Source: CAVUFH01 sp963740835 | GTDB taxonomy: Bacteria; Actinomycetota; Acidimicrobiia; IMCC26256; PALSA-610 | Length of the DNA stretch: 64,000 bases | Reading direction: 5' to 3' | Assembly (NCBI GenBank): GCA_963740835.1 | Contig: CAVUFH010000002.1 | Location: forward strand, 186,001 to 250,000 | Shown here: one piece after another, positions 8,279 through 15,973 of the stretch | Position numbering within the stretch: position 1 is the first letter of the stretch | Layout of the letters: each line of letters begins with the position of its first letter | Translations under genes and position numbers: made by a program | Notes under the pieces: generated by a model | The model's database searches: none | Seen by the model: only the letters and a program-made list of their open reading frames with translations | What the model was told of the DNA's origin: nothing

Positions 8279-8713
8279 ATGACGCTCGACGAGGTCGTGG
8301 AGCTCGCGCGCCGTGAGCAGTACCTCGCGGTCGTTGCGACTGTGCGCGCCGACGCGACGGTGCAGGCGTCGGTGGTGAACGCTGGTGTGCTGCCACACCC
8401 ATTCGGTGGTGAGCCGGTGCTCGCGTTCGTGACCTACGGCCCGACCAAGCTGCGCAATCTGCGGGCCCGTCCGCACCTCGCGGTCACCTTCCGCTCGGGT
8501 TGGGCGTGGGCGACGGTCGAAGGCGCCGCCGAGCTGATCGGTCCCGACGACCCGCGCGCCGACGTCGATGACGAACGATTGCGACTGTTGTTGCGCGAGG
8601 TCTTCCAGGCGGCGGGGGGCACGCACGACGACTGGTCCGAATACGACCGCACGATGCGCGAGCAGCGGCGAACGGTCGTGCTCCTGACCCCGAAGCGCAT
8701 CTACTCGAACTAG
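8279..8713 (+). CDS. PPOX-class, probably F420-dependent, oxidoreductase
   Basis: A 144-residue split-barrel protein of the PPOX class. QYLAVVATVRADATVQASVVNAG at residues 14-36 is the typical first strand pair, and TYGPTKLRNLRARPHLAVTF contains the Lys-Arg cofactor phosphate-binding site seen in F420-dependent members. The C-terminal RRTVVLLTPKRIY closes the barrel. ATG 8279 follows the divergent basic-protein gene by 122 bp. These enzymes reduce quinones, biliverdin or enones with F420H2 or FMN; the exact partner is not readable. Confidence 0.82.
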   Translation: MTLDEVVELARREQYLAVVATVRADATVQASVVNAGVLPHPFGGEPVLAFVTYGPTKLRNLRARPHLAVTFRSGWAWATVEGAAELIGPDDPRADVDDERLRLLLREVFQAAGGTHDDWSEYDRTMREQRRTVVLLTPKRIYSN

Positions 8714-8770
8714 ACAGCCGCAGCGGGTCGCCGCGACCGGGCCCTGAACGGGCGGCCGCTCTCGTCCGCG

Positions 8771-9354
8771 ATGTACGTGAATCCCTGGCAGATCGATCCC
8801 TGGACTCCGGTCAATCCCAATCCGATTCCCGCCGGTGGCGAAGCGATCGGTGAGTTCGAGACGTTCGATGCCTTCGACCTCTTCGTGATGCTCGGCGTGC
8901 GGGGCGATGCGTACGCGGCGTTGCGGGCGGCAGACCTCGTTGTTGGAGGAGGGTCGCAGACCTACCGCCAGGCCGACGGGAAGGTGTGCGTGCGCGCGAT
9001 GGTGGAACTGAGAGGAGGCACTTCTCACGCGGACGTCACGAGCGCGCTGCAGGCTTGGGCGGCCGGGATGCCTGGCGCCACTGTCGAGGACCTCGGACCC
9101 TTCGCCGCGTTCACTTGGTGTGATCCCGCGGTGTTCGGCGCTTGCTCGCGCGCGACCCGGCGTTGGTGTACGCGTTGCTCTCGGCTGGCGACACGCTCGC
9201 ACCCGAGCTGCAGCAGCAACTCGCCGGCGCGTTCGCGGGCAGCGAGCGCGCGTGTGCAGCCGATCCGACCGCGGGCCTGTTCGCCCGACGGCGCCCGGCC
9301 GACGGCACGGACGCGGTGTTTCGTGCAATGACCCTTTGGGGAACAGCTAAGTGC
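8771..9354 (+). pseudogene. Unknown protein, interrupted by one frameshift
   Basis: Two adjoining reading frames look like one gene. The first runs from ATG 8771 (MYVNPWQIDPWTPVNPNPIP...) to about 9140 and ends in FAAFTWCDPAVFGA. The second continues at 9142 as LLARDPALVYALLSAGDTLA, rich in the Ala/Leu-helix composition of real protein. Joining them needs one base added near 9140, where the second frame has a TGA at 9121 just before the join. After about 9354 the sequence no longer looks coding. I do not recognise the family; no signal peptide or motif stands out. It is either a broken gene or a sequencing error. Confidence 0.4.
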
Positions 9355-9433
9355 CGAGCGACACCGCTCGCCACGCCACGGGTGGGCCGATCGGCCGGTT
9401 GGTGGCGTGCCAACGCTACGGAGGCGCTGCCCC

Positions 9434-9508
9434 ATGTACATCGGTCTCGGGACGCTCGTCGTCATCCTGATCATCGTGTTGATCATCTACTTCGTGCGGC
9501 GCGCCTGA
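9434..9508 (+). CDS. 24-residue single-pass membrane microprotein
   Basis: A very short gene, MYIGLGTLVVILIIVLIIYF followed by VRRA and a TGA stop. It has a strong ribosome site (CGGAGG at 9419-9424, nine bases before the ATG). The product is one uninterrupted hydrophobic helix with a positively charged C-terminus, so it should insert as a single transmembrane segment. Peptides of this kind are common in Actinobacteria, usually unannotated, and some act as subunits or regulators of larger membrane proteins. A 12-bp GC-rich inverted repeat follows at 9543-9573. Confidence 0.6.
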   Translation: MYIGLGTLVVILIIVLIIYFVRRA

Positions 9509-9542
9509 ACCACCGCTTGCTGCAGCTGCAGATGACGTGAGC

Positions 9543-9573
9543 GCGCGGCTTCCCGGAAGCAGGGAAGCCGCGC
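9543..9573. repeat. Perfect 12-bp inverted repeat (hairpin)
   Basis: GCGCGGCTTCCC at 9543-9554 is matched by GGGAAGCCGCGC at 9562-9573 around a seven-base loop. It sits 35 bp after the microprotein stop and 58 bp before the next start. There is no T-run, so it is not a classical intrinsic terminator, but its stability suits a transcript end or processing signal. Confidence 0.6.
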
Positions 9574-9630
9574 TTGCGCGAGACTCCCGCTCGCGACATC
9601 CGACTCCGGGGCGAGCACGAGGGAGCTGCA

Positions 9631-10110
9631 GTGTCCGAACAGACAATGATCGCTGCGGTGCAGCAAGCGCTGAAAGACAAAGGCATCGACGACGAGCTCG
9701 TCGCGGTCGGTCAGTTCTATCCGCGTGGCCACACCGGCGGCGCGTTCGCCGGTGGCTTCATCGGCAGCGAAGTCGGCGGAGAGCTCGGCGGCCTGGGCGA
9801 CGCGATCGGAACGGTCGGGGGCTACGCCGCCGGCTCACGCGCGGCCGATGCCGCGTCCGGCCTGCCGGCCGAGATGCTCGTCGGCGTGTCCGCCACGAAC
9901 GTCTACGGCTTCGCCGGTCGGTCGCGACGAGCCGAACCCTCCGACCTCGTGTTCCAACTCCCGCGCGCCGATCTGACCGTGAAGGTCCACCAGCGGGTGA
10001 ACGTTCGCGTCCTCGAGCTCATCGACAACTCGAGTGGCTCGCGCATCGAGCTCGAAGGCAACCGGTTGCCGATCACGCACTCGAAAGACGTCATCCAGCA
10101 CCTCGAGTGA
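9631..10110 (+). CDS. Hypothetical protein with glycine-rich segment
   Basis: A 159-residue protein starting at GTG 9631 (VSEQTMIAAVQQALKDKG) with GGGAGC as a nearby ribosome site; an upstream ATG in the same frame would cover the hairpin at 9543-9573. Residues ~30-75 are strikingly Gly/Ala-rich (GGAFAGGFIGSEVGGELGGL), like glycine-zipper membrane or self-associating segments. The C-terminal half (DLVFQLPRADLTVKVHQRVN) is beta-rich and soluble-looking. I do not recognise the family. A role in membrane association or oligomerisation is plausible, but nothing fixes a function. Confidence 0.65.
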   Translation: MSEQTMIAAVQQALKDKGIDDELVAVGQFYPRGHTGGAFAGGFIGSEVGGELGGLGDAIGTVGGYAAGSRAADAASGLPAEMLVGVSATNVYGFAGRSRRAEPSDLVFQLPRADLTVKVHQRVNVRVLELIDNSSGSRIELEGNRLPITHSKDVIQHLE

Positions 10111-10164
10111 CGCGTTCGCGTCGGGCTCGACACGCAGCCCGCCCAGGTTTGCGACAATGCCTGG

Positions 10165-11379
10165 ATGAGCGACGCCGCCGACTTCGATCCGTTCCGTGGC
10201 GGCGGCCGAGACGACTTCCCGCTGCTGCGCAAGTTGCGAGCGGAGGGTCCGGTCGCGACGGTCGCCGGCGGGATGGCGTACGTGACGCAACACGAAGCCT
10301 GCCGTGCGGTGCTGCGTGACACCGACGCGTTCTCGAACGCCTCGGGGATGAAGGCTCCGGGCGTCGTGATCCCGTTCGAGGATCGCATCCTCGGCGAGCT
10401 GGACCCGCCCGAACACAGCCGCGTGCGGCGGGTGATGGTGACGGCGTTGACGCCGAAGGTCGTGCACGACGCCGAACGGTTCATGCGCACGACCGCAGAG
10501 GCATTGCTCGCGGCGCGGCCGGAGCCGAAACCGGGAGCGCCGGTCGATCTCGTGGCGCGCTACTCCGTGCCGTTGCCCAACCGCATCACCGTCTACCTGC
10601 TGGGGTTCCCGGCAGAGGATGCCGACGACCTCGCCCGCATGGCGAAGGAGCTGATGGAGAGCGAGTTCCCGTTGCGGAACCGCACCGACCGCGGCGAGGG
10701 CTTCGCCAACGCGTTTCCCGAATTTCGCGGGCTACATCGATGAGCAGATCGACACTCGCGAAGCTGCGTTGCGCGCGGGTGAGGAGCGCTCCGACGTCGT
10801 CTCTCGGCTCGTCCAACTCGAGATCGACGGCGTGCGCCTTTCGCGCACGCAAGCGCGCGCCCTCACGCGGAATCTCATCACGGGCGGCCTGACCACGACG
10901 AGCCAGCTCCTCGGCAACCTGCTCCACGCGCTCCTCACGATCGACGGGCTCGATGCGGCCGTGCGGGCGGACGCGACGCGCCTCGATCACGCCATCGAGG
11001 AGAGCCTGCGCGTCAGCCCTCCGATCCTGTTCGTCGCGCGGGGCTGCGTGCACGCGACCGCGGTCGCGGGCTCACCGGTTGGCGTGGGTGAACGCGTGAT
11101 CGTCGGGATGGGCAGCGCGAACCGCGACGAACAGGTCTTCGCCGACGCGGAGCACTTCCAGGCCGACCGCCCCAACTCGGATCAGCACCTCAGCTTCGGG
11201 TACGGCCCGCACGTGTGCCCGGGCGCCACGCTCGCCGCGCGGTTGCCCGCATCGGTGTGGCCGCCTACCTCGATCGCTTCGGACCGGGCGCGCTCGCGCT
11301 CGAACCGGGCTTCGAGTTCGAGAACGTCTCGACGTTCTTCGAGGTCGGGCCCAAACGGCTGCCCGTCGTGCCCGCCTGA
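10165..11379 (+). CDS. Cytochrome P450, interrupted by two compensating frameshifts
   Basis: Read through two single-base frame changes, this is a complete P450 of about 404 residues. The N-terminal part (10165-~10718) has the family's DPPEHSRVRRVMVTALTP (C-helix). The next part carries the I-helix (LITGGLTTTSQLL), the K-helix ExxR (EESLRVSPP) and the heme loop FGYGPHVCPGATLA with the cysteine ligand. The last part (from ~11245) reads VAAYLDRFGPGALALEPGF to a TGA at 11377-11379. One extra base near 10718 (TTTCCC tract) and one missing base near 11245 restore the original frame, so the total length is a multiple of three. No ferredoxin or reductase gene is next to it. Confidence 0.8.
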
Positions 11380-11402
11380 GCCGACCCACGCGTTCGCTCG
11401 GG

Positions 11403-11424
11403 GTTCAGCGCGGGTTCAGGATCG
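11403..11424 (+). promoter_or_regulatory. 11-bp direct repeat upstream of response regulator
   Basis: GTTCAG occurs at 11403-11408 and again at 11414-11419, exactly one helical turn (11 bp) apart, 35-50 bp before the response-regulator start. OmpR/PhoP-type regulators bind such tandem 11-bp units, and actinobacterial PHO boxes have a GTTCA core. It is a plausible autoregulatory operator; binding itself is inference. Confidence 0.45.
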
Positions 11425-11453
11425 CTGCGTATCGTTCGATTCGAGGAGGCGCC

Positions 11454-12131
11454 ATGCGTGTGCTCGTCGTCGAAGACGAGAAGCGTCTCGCAGCTGCGTT
11501 GCGCTCCGGACTCGAGGCCGACGGATTCGCGGTGGACGTCTCCCTCGACGGGTCGGACGGGCTCTGGATGGCACGCGAGCACTCGTACGACGCGATCGTG
11601 CTCGACATCCTGCTCCCCGGCATCAACGGATACCGGCTGTGCGAGACATTGCGCGAGGAGCGCAACTGGACTCCGATCCTCATGCTCACCGCCAAGGACG
11701 GCGAGTTGGACGAGGTCGAGGCGCTCGACACCGGCGCCGACGACTTCTTGACGAAGCCGTTCTCGCACGCGGTGCTCGTCGCGCGTCTGCGTGCGTTGTT
11801 CCGGCGCGGTGCCCGCGAACGGCCGGTCGTGCTCGAGGCCGGCGATCTGCGGCTGGATCCGGCCTCGAAGCGCGTCTGGCGCGGCGACCGAGAGCTCGAG
11901 CTCACGGCACGCGAGTGCGCGTTGCTGGAGTTCCTGCTGCGGCACAAGGGTGACGTCGTGGCGAAGCGCGAGATCCTCGCCCATGTCTGGGACTACGACT
12001 TCGAGGGCGACCAGAACATCGTCGAGGTGTACGTGCGGCACCTGCGCAACAAGCTCGACCGCCCCTTCGGTCGCAACGCGATCGAGACGCTCCGCGGGTC
12101 GGGGTACCGACTGGCCGTCGACGGTGGCTGA
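11454..12131 (+). CDS. OmpR/PhoB-family response regulator
   Basis: A 225-residue response regulator. The receiver domain has the acidic pair in VVEDEK, the phospho-acceptor Asp51 (VLDILLPGINGY), Thr79 and Lys101 (LTKPFSHAVL). The C-terminal winged helix (~128-222) includes LTARECALLEFLLRHKGDVV and VEVYVRHLRNKLDRPF. It is translated from an ATG behind GAGGAGG and overlaps the histidine-kinase start by eight bases. The operon also encodes a PepSY protein, suggesting that the system senses an envelope signal. The repeat at 11403-11424 may be its own binding site. Confidence 0.93.
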   Translation: MRVLVVEDEKRLAAALRSGLEADGFAVDVSLDGSDGLWMAREHSYDAIVLDILLPGINGYRLCETLREERNWTPILMLTAKDGELDEVEALDTGADDFLTKPFSHAVLVARLRALFRRGARERPVVLEAGDLRLDPASKRVWRGDRELELTARECALLEFLLRHKGDVVAKREILAHVWDYDFEGDQNIVEVYVRHLRNKLDRPFGRNAIETLRGSGYRLAVDGG

Positions 12132-13608
12132 GGCATCGCGCTCGCGCTGGACGCGACTGCGTGCCGGCACGGGAACGGTTCGGTTCCGTGCGACCGCGGC
12201 CGCGGTCGTGATCGTGGGGATCGCGCTCATCGCGGGTTCGGTCGGCGTCCTCGCGGTGCTGCGCAGCACACTCACCGATGAAGTGCGCGACGCGACGCAC
12301 CTGCGCGCCGACGACGTGTTGTCGGCGCTGAAGTCGGGCACTTCTCCCGATCGACTCGTCACCGGTGTCGACGACGACTTCCAGATCCAGGTGTTCGACG
12401 AGCACGGTGCGCTCGTGGCGGCGACGCCGGAGCTCCGGGGGAAGGACGTCATCGGCCGCCTCCGGCCGGGGCACTCGACCGTGATCCGGTTGGGGCGCGA
12501 CAACGAGCGGTTCCTCGCTGTGACGGAAGGGGCCGCGACGGCGAACGGACACCTGACTGTTGTGACCGCGCGCACGCTCGAACCCGTCGGGGAAACGACC
12601 CGGGTCGTGGCCGGGCTGCTGCTCGTCGGCCTTCCGCTGCTGCTGGTGCTCGTCGGGCTCACCACTTGGAAGCTCGTGGGGCGCGCGCTCGCACCGATGG
12701 ACGCCATTCGCGCCGAGGTGGACGAGATCTCGGCGAGCGAGATGCACCGGCGGGTGACCGCGCCGGAAGGCACCGACGAGGTCGCGCGCCTCGCGGCGAC
12801 GATGAACCGGATGCTCGACCGATTGGAGACCGCGCAGCGCCGCCAGCAGCAGTTCGTGTCTGATGCGTCCCACGAGTTGCGCTCGCCAGTCGCGTCCATC
12901 CGTGAACAAGCGGAGGTCGCGCTCGCCCACCCCGAGCGCGTCACGACGACGGAACTCGCGGAGCACGTGCTCGCCGAAGACCTGCGCGTGCAGCGCCTGG
13001 TCGAGGATTTGCTCCTCCTCGCGCGCGCCGACGAGCAGACGCTCCGGCTCAGGCGGCGGCCGGTCGATCTCGACGATCTCGTGTTCGAAGCCGCGCAACG
13101 GTTGCGGGCGGGCTCGTCGCTGCGCATCGACACCACCGGCGTCGCGGCCGCGCGCGTGCTCGGCGACGCACCTGGGCTGCGCCGGGCGGTGGCCAACCTC
13201 GCGGAGAACGCGGTGCGGCACGCGCGCACCCGGGTCGGGTTCTCACTCGGGACGACCGATCACACGGTGATACTCGCGGTGGATGACGACGGAGCGGGGA
13301 TCCCGCCCGAAGATCGCACGCGCGTGTTCGAGCGCTTCGTGCGTCTCGACGATGCGCGTGCGCGCGACGCGGGCGGCAGTGGACTCGGTCTCGCGATCGT
13401 CGCGCAGCTCGTCGGCGCCCACGGCGGCACGGTCGCGATCGTTGACGGAACGAACGGCGGCACCCGGGTCGAGATCCGTCTGGACGCCGCGCCGTCGGCG
13501 AATTCGACGCGCAATCGGCCGGTTCACCGGCGGAGATTCAGGTGCGCATCAGCGGTGGCCTGCCACGCTGCCGCTCGTACGAACATCCATGGGAGGAGCG
13601 GCCAATGA
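12124..13608 (+). CDS. Sensor histidine kinase, HAMP-containing
   Basis: A 494-residue membrane sensor kinase and partner of the preceding regulator. An N-terminal membrane helix (~24-47), an extracytoplasmic region of about 110 residues and a second helix (~163-184) lead into a HAMP segment (residues ~185-235). The DHp helix has SDASHELRSPVASIREQAEV with the phospho-His at 250. The ATPase part has NLAENAVRHA (N box), DDDGAGIPPEDRTRVFERFV (G1/F boxes) and GGSGLGLAIV (G2). It starts at GTG 12124 inside the end of the regulator gene, and its last bases overlap the PepSY gene start (ATGA). The ligand is unknown. Confidence 0.93.
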   Translation: MAEASRSRWTRLRAGTGTVRFRATAAAVVIVGIALIAGSVGVLAVLRSTLTDEVRDATHLRADDVLSALKSGTSPDRLVTGVDDDFQIQVFDEHGALVAATPELRGKDVIGRLRPGHSTVIRLGRDNERFLAVTEGAATANGHLTVVTARTLEPVGETTRVVAGLLLVGLPLLLVLVGLTTWKLVGRALAPMDAIRAEVDEISASEMHRRVTAPEGTDEVARLAATMNRMLDRLETAQRRQQQFVSDASHELRSPVASIREQAEVALAHPERVTTTELAEHVLAEDLRVQRLVEDLLLLARADEQTLRLRRRPVDLDDLVFEAAQRLRAGSSLRIDTTGVAAARVLGDAPGLRRAVANLAENAVRHARTRVGFSLGTTDHTVILAVDDDGAGIPPEDRTRVFERFVRLDDARARDAGGSGLGLAIVAQLVGAHGGTVAIVDGTNGGTRVEIRLDAAPSANSTRNRPVHRRRFRCASAVACHAAARTNIHGRSGQ

Positions 13609-13946
13609 GGACCAGGACGAAATGGATCGCCGGTGGCGTCGTGACGATTGCGCTGCTGGGGGCGGGCACGGGTGTCGCGGTCGCGAGTGGCGTCGGCGAC
13701 AGTGGCGGAGATCATCCGATCACCGGCGTGGCACTCGACCGGGCCGGCGCGGCTGCACTCGCGTACACCGGCGCGGGCCGCGTGACCGGCACCGAGAACG
13801 GCGACGAGGAGAGCCAGTACGAGGTCGAGGTGACGCTCGACAACGGCAACCAGGTCGACGTGCAGCTCGACGCGCAATTCCAAGTCGTGTCCTCGAAGAC
13901 CGACAAGGAGAACGCCAAGGACGACACCGGCGGCCAGCACGACTGA
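13605..13946 (+). CDS. Exported PepSY-domain protein
   Basis: A 113-residue protein with an N-terminal membrane/signal helix (MRTRTKWIAGGVVTIALLGA) and one PepSY domain (residues ~40-100: AALAYTGAGRVTGTE ... YEVEVTLDNGNQVDVQLDA). PepSY domains are extracytoplasmic modules thought to restrain peptidases or bind ligands, and they often accompany two-component systems as accessory sensors. The ATG at 13605 follows GGGAGGAGCGG and overlaps the kinase stop by four bases, so the three genes form a single operon. No lipobox is seen. It ends in a Lys/Asp-rich tail. Confidence 0.85.
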   Translation: MRTRTKWIAGGVVTIALLGAGTGVAVASGVGDSGGDHPITGVALDRAGAAALAYTGAGRVTGTENGDEESQYEVEVTLDNGNQVDVQLDAQFQVVSSKTDKENAKDDTGGQHD

Positions 13947-13967
13947 CCGCGGAAGCCGCGACCGCCT

Positions 13968-14312
13968 TCAGCGGGCGACACGGCGGCACGCCCTTCGTCC
14001 GACCCGCGGTGCGTGCCCGAGCGCGCGCTGCGGTTGCGGGCAGAGCGGCGTCGGCCGCAAGGCCCGCGCTCTCGCGCGCCGATCGCCGGCCGTCGCGGCC
14101 GGCCCCGCCTCGACCGGCACAGGGAGCGCGGCCGTTCGAGGGGCGGGGGCCGGCAGAAGGGACGGGGCGGGGACCGCCGTGGGGGCCGCGACGCGCCGGA
14201 AGAGACGTACGAGCACGGCGGCGAGTCGGTTCGGGTGCCGCACTCGGGCGGCGGCGCGCCTTCGCGCCTGCATGCGGTCACGGGCGAGTGCGTCGAGCAT
14301 GAACGGGTGCAT
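13968..14312 (-). CDS. Small basic protein of unknown function
   Basis: The reading frame starts at ATG 14312 behind GAGGGGATCC and begins MHPFMLDALARDRMQARRRA. Its pattern of a short hydrophobic-aromatic head, then LAxxR, then an Arg-rich helix recurs in the small gene at 20525. The first ~45 residues look like a real peptide. The rest (to 13968) is Pro/Ala/Arg-rich and may be a read-through in a GC-rich region, so the 114-residue length is uncertain. It occupies most of the otherwise empty 570 bp between the PepSY gene and the WYL regulator. Confidence 0.4.
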   Translation of the reverse strand: MHPFMLDALARDRMQARRRAAARVRHPNRLAAVLVRLFRRVAAPTAVPAPSLLPAPAPRTAALPVPVEAGPAATAGDRRARARALRPTPLCPQPQRALGHAPRVGRRACRRVAR

Positions 14313-14520
14313 GGCGGATCCCCTCGGCAGCGTGGTGTTCGGGGTGCACACGTGGGGCGGGTCGGGCCGGGTGCCCGGCGGCAACTCCCCCAGACTCGTG
14401 CGCAAAGGCTTCGGCGCAAAAGGCTTGGGCTCACAGGCTTGGGCTTACAGCGTTGTACTTCGAAAACCTACGCCGCTTCGCTGACAGCTCCTGTCAGGGA
14501 AACCGGATAACTTTCGACCC

Positions 14521-15483
14521 ATGCGCGCCAGCCGCCTCGTGGCCCTGCTCTTGCTGCTGCAACACCGGGGCCGGGTCACCGCAAGCGAGCTCGCGGAGGC
14601 GCTCGAGGTCTCGGTGCGCACCATCTATCGCGACCTCGAAGCGCTGAGCGCGGCCGGTGTCCCCGTGTACGCGGAGCCGGGGCGCAACGGCGGCTGTCAG
14701 CTGATCGACGGGTATCGGACGCGCCTCACGGGCCTCACCGCCAAGGAAGCCGAAGCCCTGTTCATGTCCGGTGTCCCGGGTCCGGTCGGCGAGCTCGGGC
14801 TCGGCACCGTGCTCGGCGCGGCCCAGCTCAAGCTGCTCGCTGCGCTCCCGAAGGATCTGGCCGACCGGGCGACCGTCACCCGCCAGCGCTTCCACCTCGA
14901 CGCGCCCACGTGGTTCAAGTCCGGTCGCAACGAGCCCCACCTCGCCGCGATCGCGGCCGCAGTGTGGGAGGACCAGCGCATCCAGATCCGCTATCGCCGC
15001 TCGGGCGCCGACGAGTCGGACACTCGGCAGCTCGATCCCTACGGGCTCGTGCTGAAGGCGGGCACCTGGTACCTCGTCGCCCGCCGCGACGGCGAGATGC
15101 GCACGTACCGCGTCTCGCGCGTCGCCGAAGTCGTCGGACTCGACGAGCACTTCGAGCGGCCGTCCACCTTCGATCTCGCGCGCTTCTGGGGCGAGAGCGT
15201 GGCCGAGTTCGAGTCGAACGCACCCGCGGTCGAGGTCACGGTGCTCGCATCCGAAGCCGGCTTCGAATCGCTGCAGCGCATGTCGCGCTACGCCGGCCGT
15301 GCGATGCGCGATCACGGACCGCTCGCCGACGGGCGCACGCGCTGCGTGTTCGCGTTCGAGAGCTTCGACGACGCCTATCTGGACGTGCTGTCGCTCGGTG
15401 CCGATGTCGAGGTGCTCGAACCCGACGGATTGCGCACGCGTATCGCCGAGATGGCGGGCGCGCTGCAGTCGCTCTACAACTGA
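14521..15483 (+). CDS. HTH-WYL transcriptional regulator (YafY/DeoR-like)
   Basis: A 320-residue regulator. The N-terminal winged helix (residues ~5-55) contains TASELAEALEVSVRTIYRDL, a classic HTH_11. The middle WYL domain carries the signature region LDPYGLVLKAGTWYLVARRD followed by GEMRTYRVSRV. The C-terminal ~80 residues form the WCX extension (VEVTVLASEAGFESLQRMS). WYL proteins bind nucleotides or DNA ends and regulate diverse pathways, often defence or DNA damage. No defence gene is adjacent here. The 3' end overlaps the convergent SRPBCC gene by ten bases, and the target is unknown. Confidence 0.92.
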   Translation: MRASRLVALLLLLQHRGRVTASELAEALEVSVRTIYRDLEALSAAGVPVYAEPGRNGGCQLIDGYRTRLTGLTAKEAEALFMSGVPGPVGELGLGTVLGAAQLKLLAALPKDLADRATVTRQRFHLDAPTWFKSGRNEPHLAAIAAAVWEDQRIQIRYRRSGADESDTRQLDPYGLVLKAGTWYLVARRDGEMRTYRVSRVAEVVGLDEHFERPSTFDLARFWGESVAEFESNAPAVEVTVLASEAGFESLQRMSRYAGRAMRDHGPLADGRTRCVFAFESFDDAYLDVLSLGADVEVLEPDGLRTRIAEMAGALQSLYN

Positions 15484-15914
15484 CTCCCGTTCGCGAAGTG
15501 GGCGACCACGTTCGCGACGCTCGACTCGATGTTCGCGCGGTGCCGTTCGGGGTAGCCGACGAGCCGCAGACCGGGCGGGAACTTCGCCGTCGTCTGATCG
15601 TAGGTGAGCGTGACGCGAGCGTGATCGCCCGCGGGCATGACCTCCCAACGCCAACGGTGCCCGCCGAGGTGGCACCAGGCGATCTTCGCGTCGGGTTCGA
15701 ACTCCACCACCTTGGAGGTGACGCGGTAGGGGACGACCAGCTTCATCTGCATGCCGAACCGATCACCGAGCCCGAGCGCCTCTGGGCCGCGCACCCTTCC
15801 CTTCACGGTCCCGTCGCCGTTGATCTCGGCGTGATTGGCCGGTCGGCGCACGAACTCGAAGACCTCGTGTGGTGTCGCGGCGACGTCGGCGGAGACGGAA
15901 AGGGTGTCGGCCAT
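15474..15914 (-). CDS. SRPBCC (START-like) family protein
   Basis: A 146-residue single-domain protein of the START/Bet v1-like fold. The N-terminus (LSVSADVAATPHEVFEFVRR) is the usual first strand and helix, WCHLGGHRWRWEVMPAGDHA covers the central strands, and a C-terminal helix (RANIESSVANVVAHF) caps the pocket. Members bind hydrophobic ligands or act as polyketide cyclases. It is divergent from the sulfotransferase gene across 60 bp, so the two may share a promoter region. The ligand is unknown. Confidence 0.85.
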   Translation of the reverse strand: MADTLSVSADVAATPHEVFEFVRRPANHAEINGDGTVKGRVRGPEALGLGDRFGMQMKLVVPYRVTSKVVEFEPDAKIAWCHLGGHRWRWEVMPAGDHARVTLTYDQTTAKFPPGLRLVGYPERHRANIESSVANVVAHFANGSQL

Positions 15915-15973
15915 GCCCCTCGTTCTAGTTGCTCTAGCGTCGGTACGCGTCCGCGAACGTCCTTGGGGGATCG

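Noticed and set aside
10700..10780. Programmed ribosomal frameshift in the P450.
   Set aside because: No slippery heptamer with a downstream hairpin is visible, and a second compensating change near 11245 makes a sequencing or assembly cause more likely.
11265..13229. A long minus-strand frame opposite the response regulator and kinase.
   Set aside because: Low-complexity Ser/Arg composition and full overlap with well-supported two-component genes.
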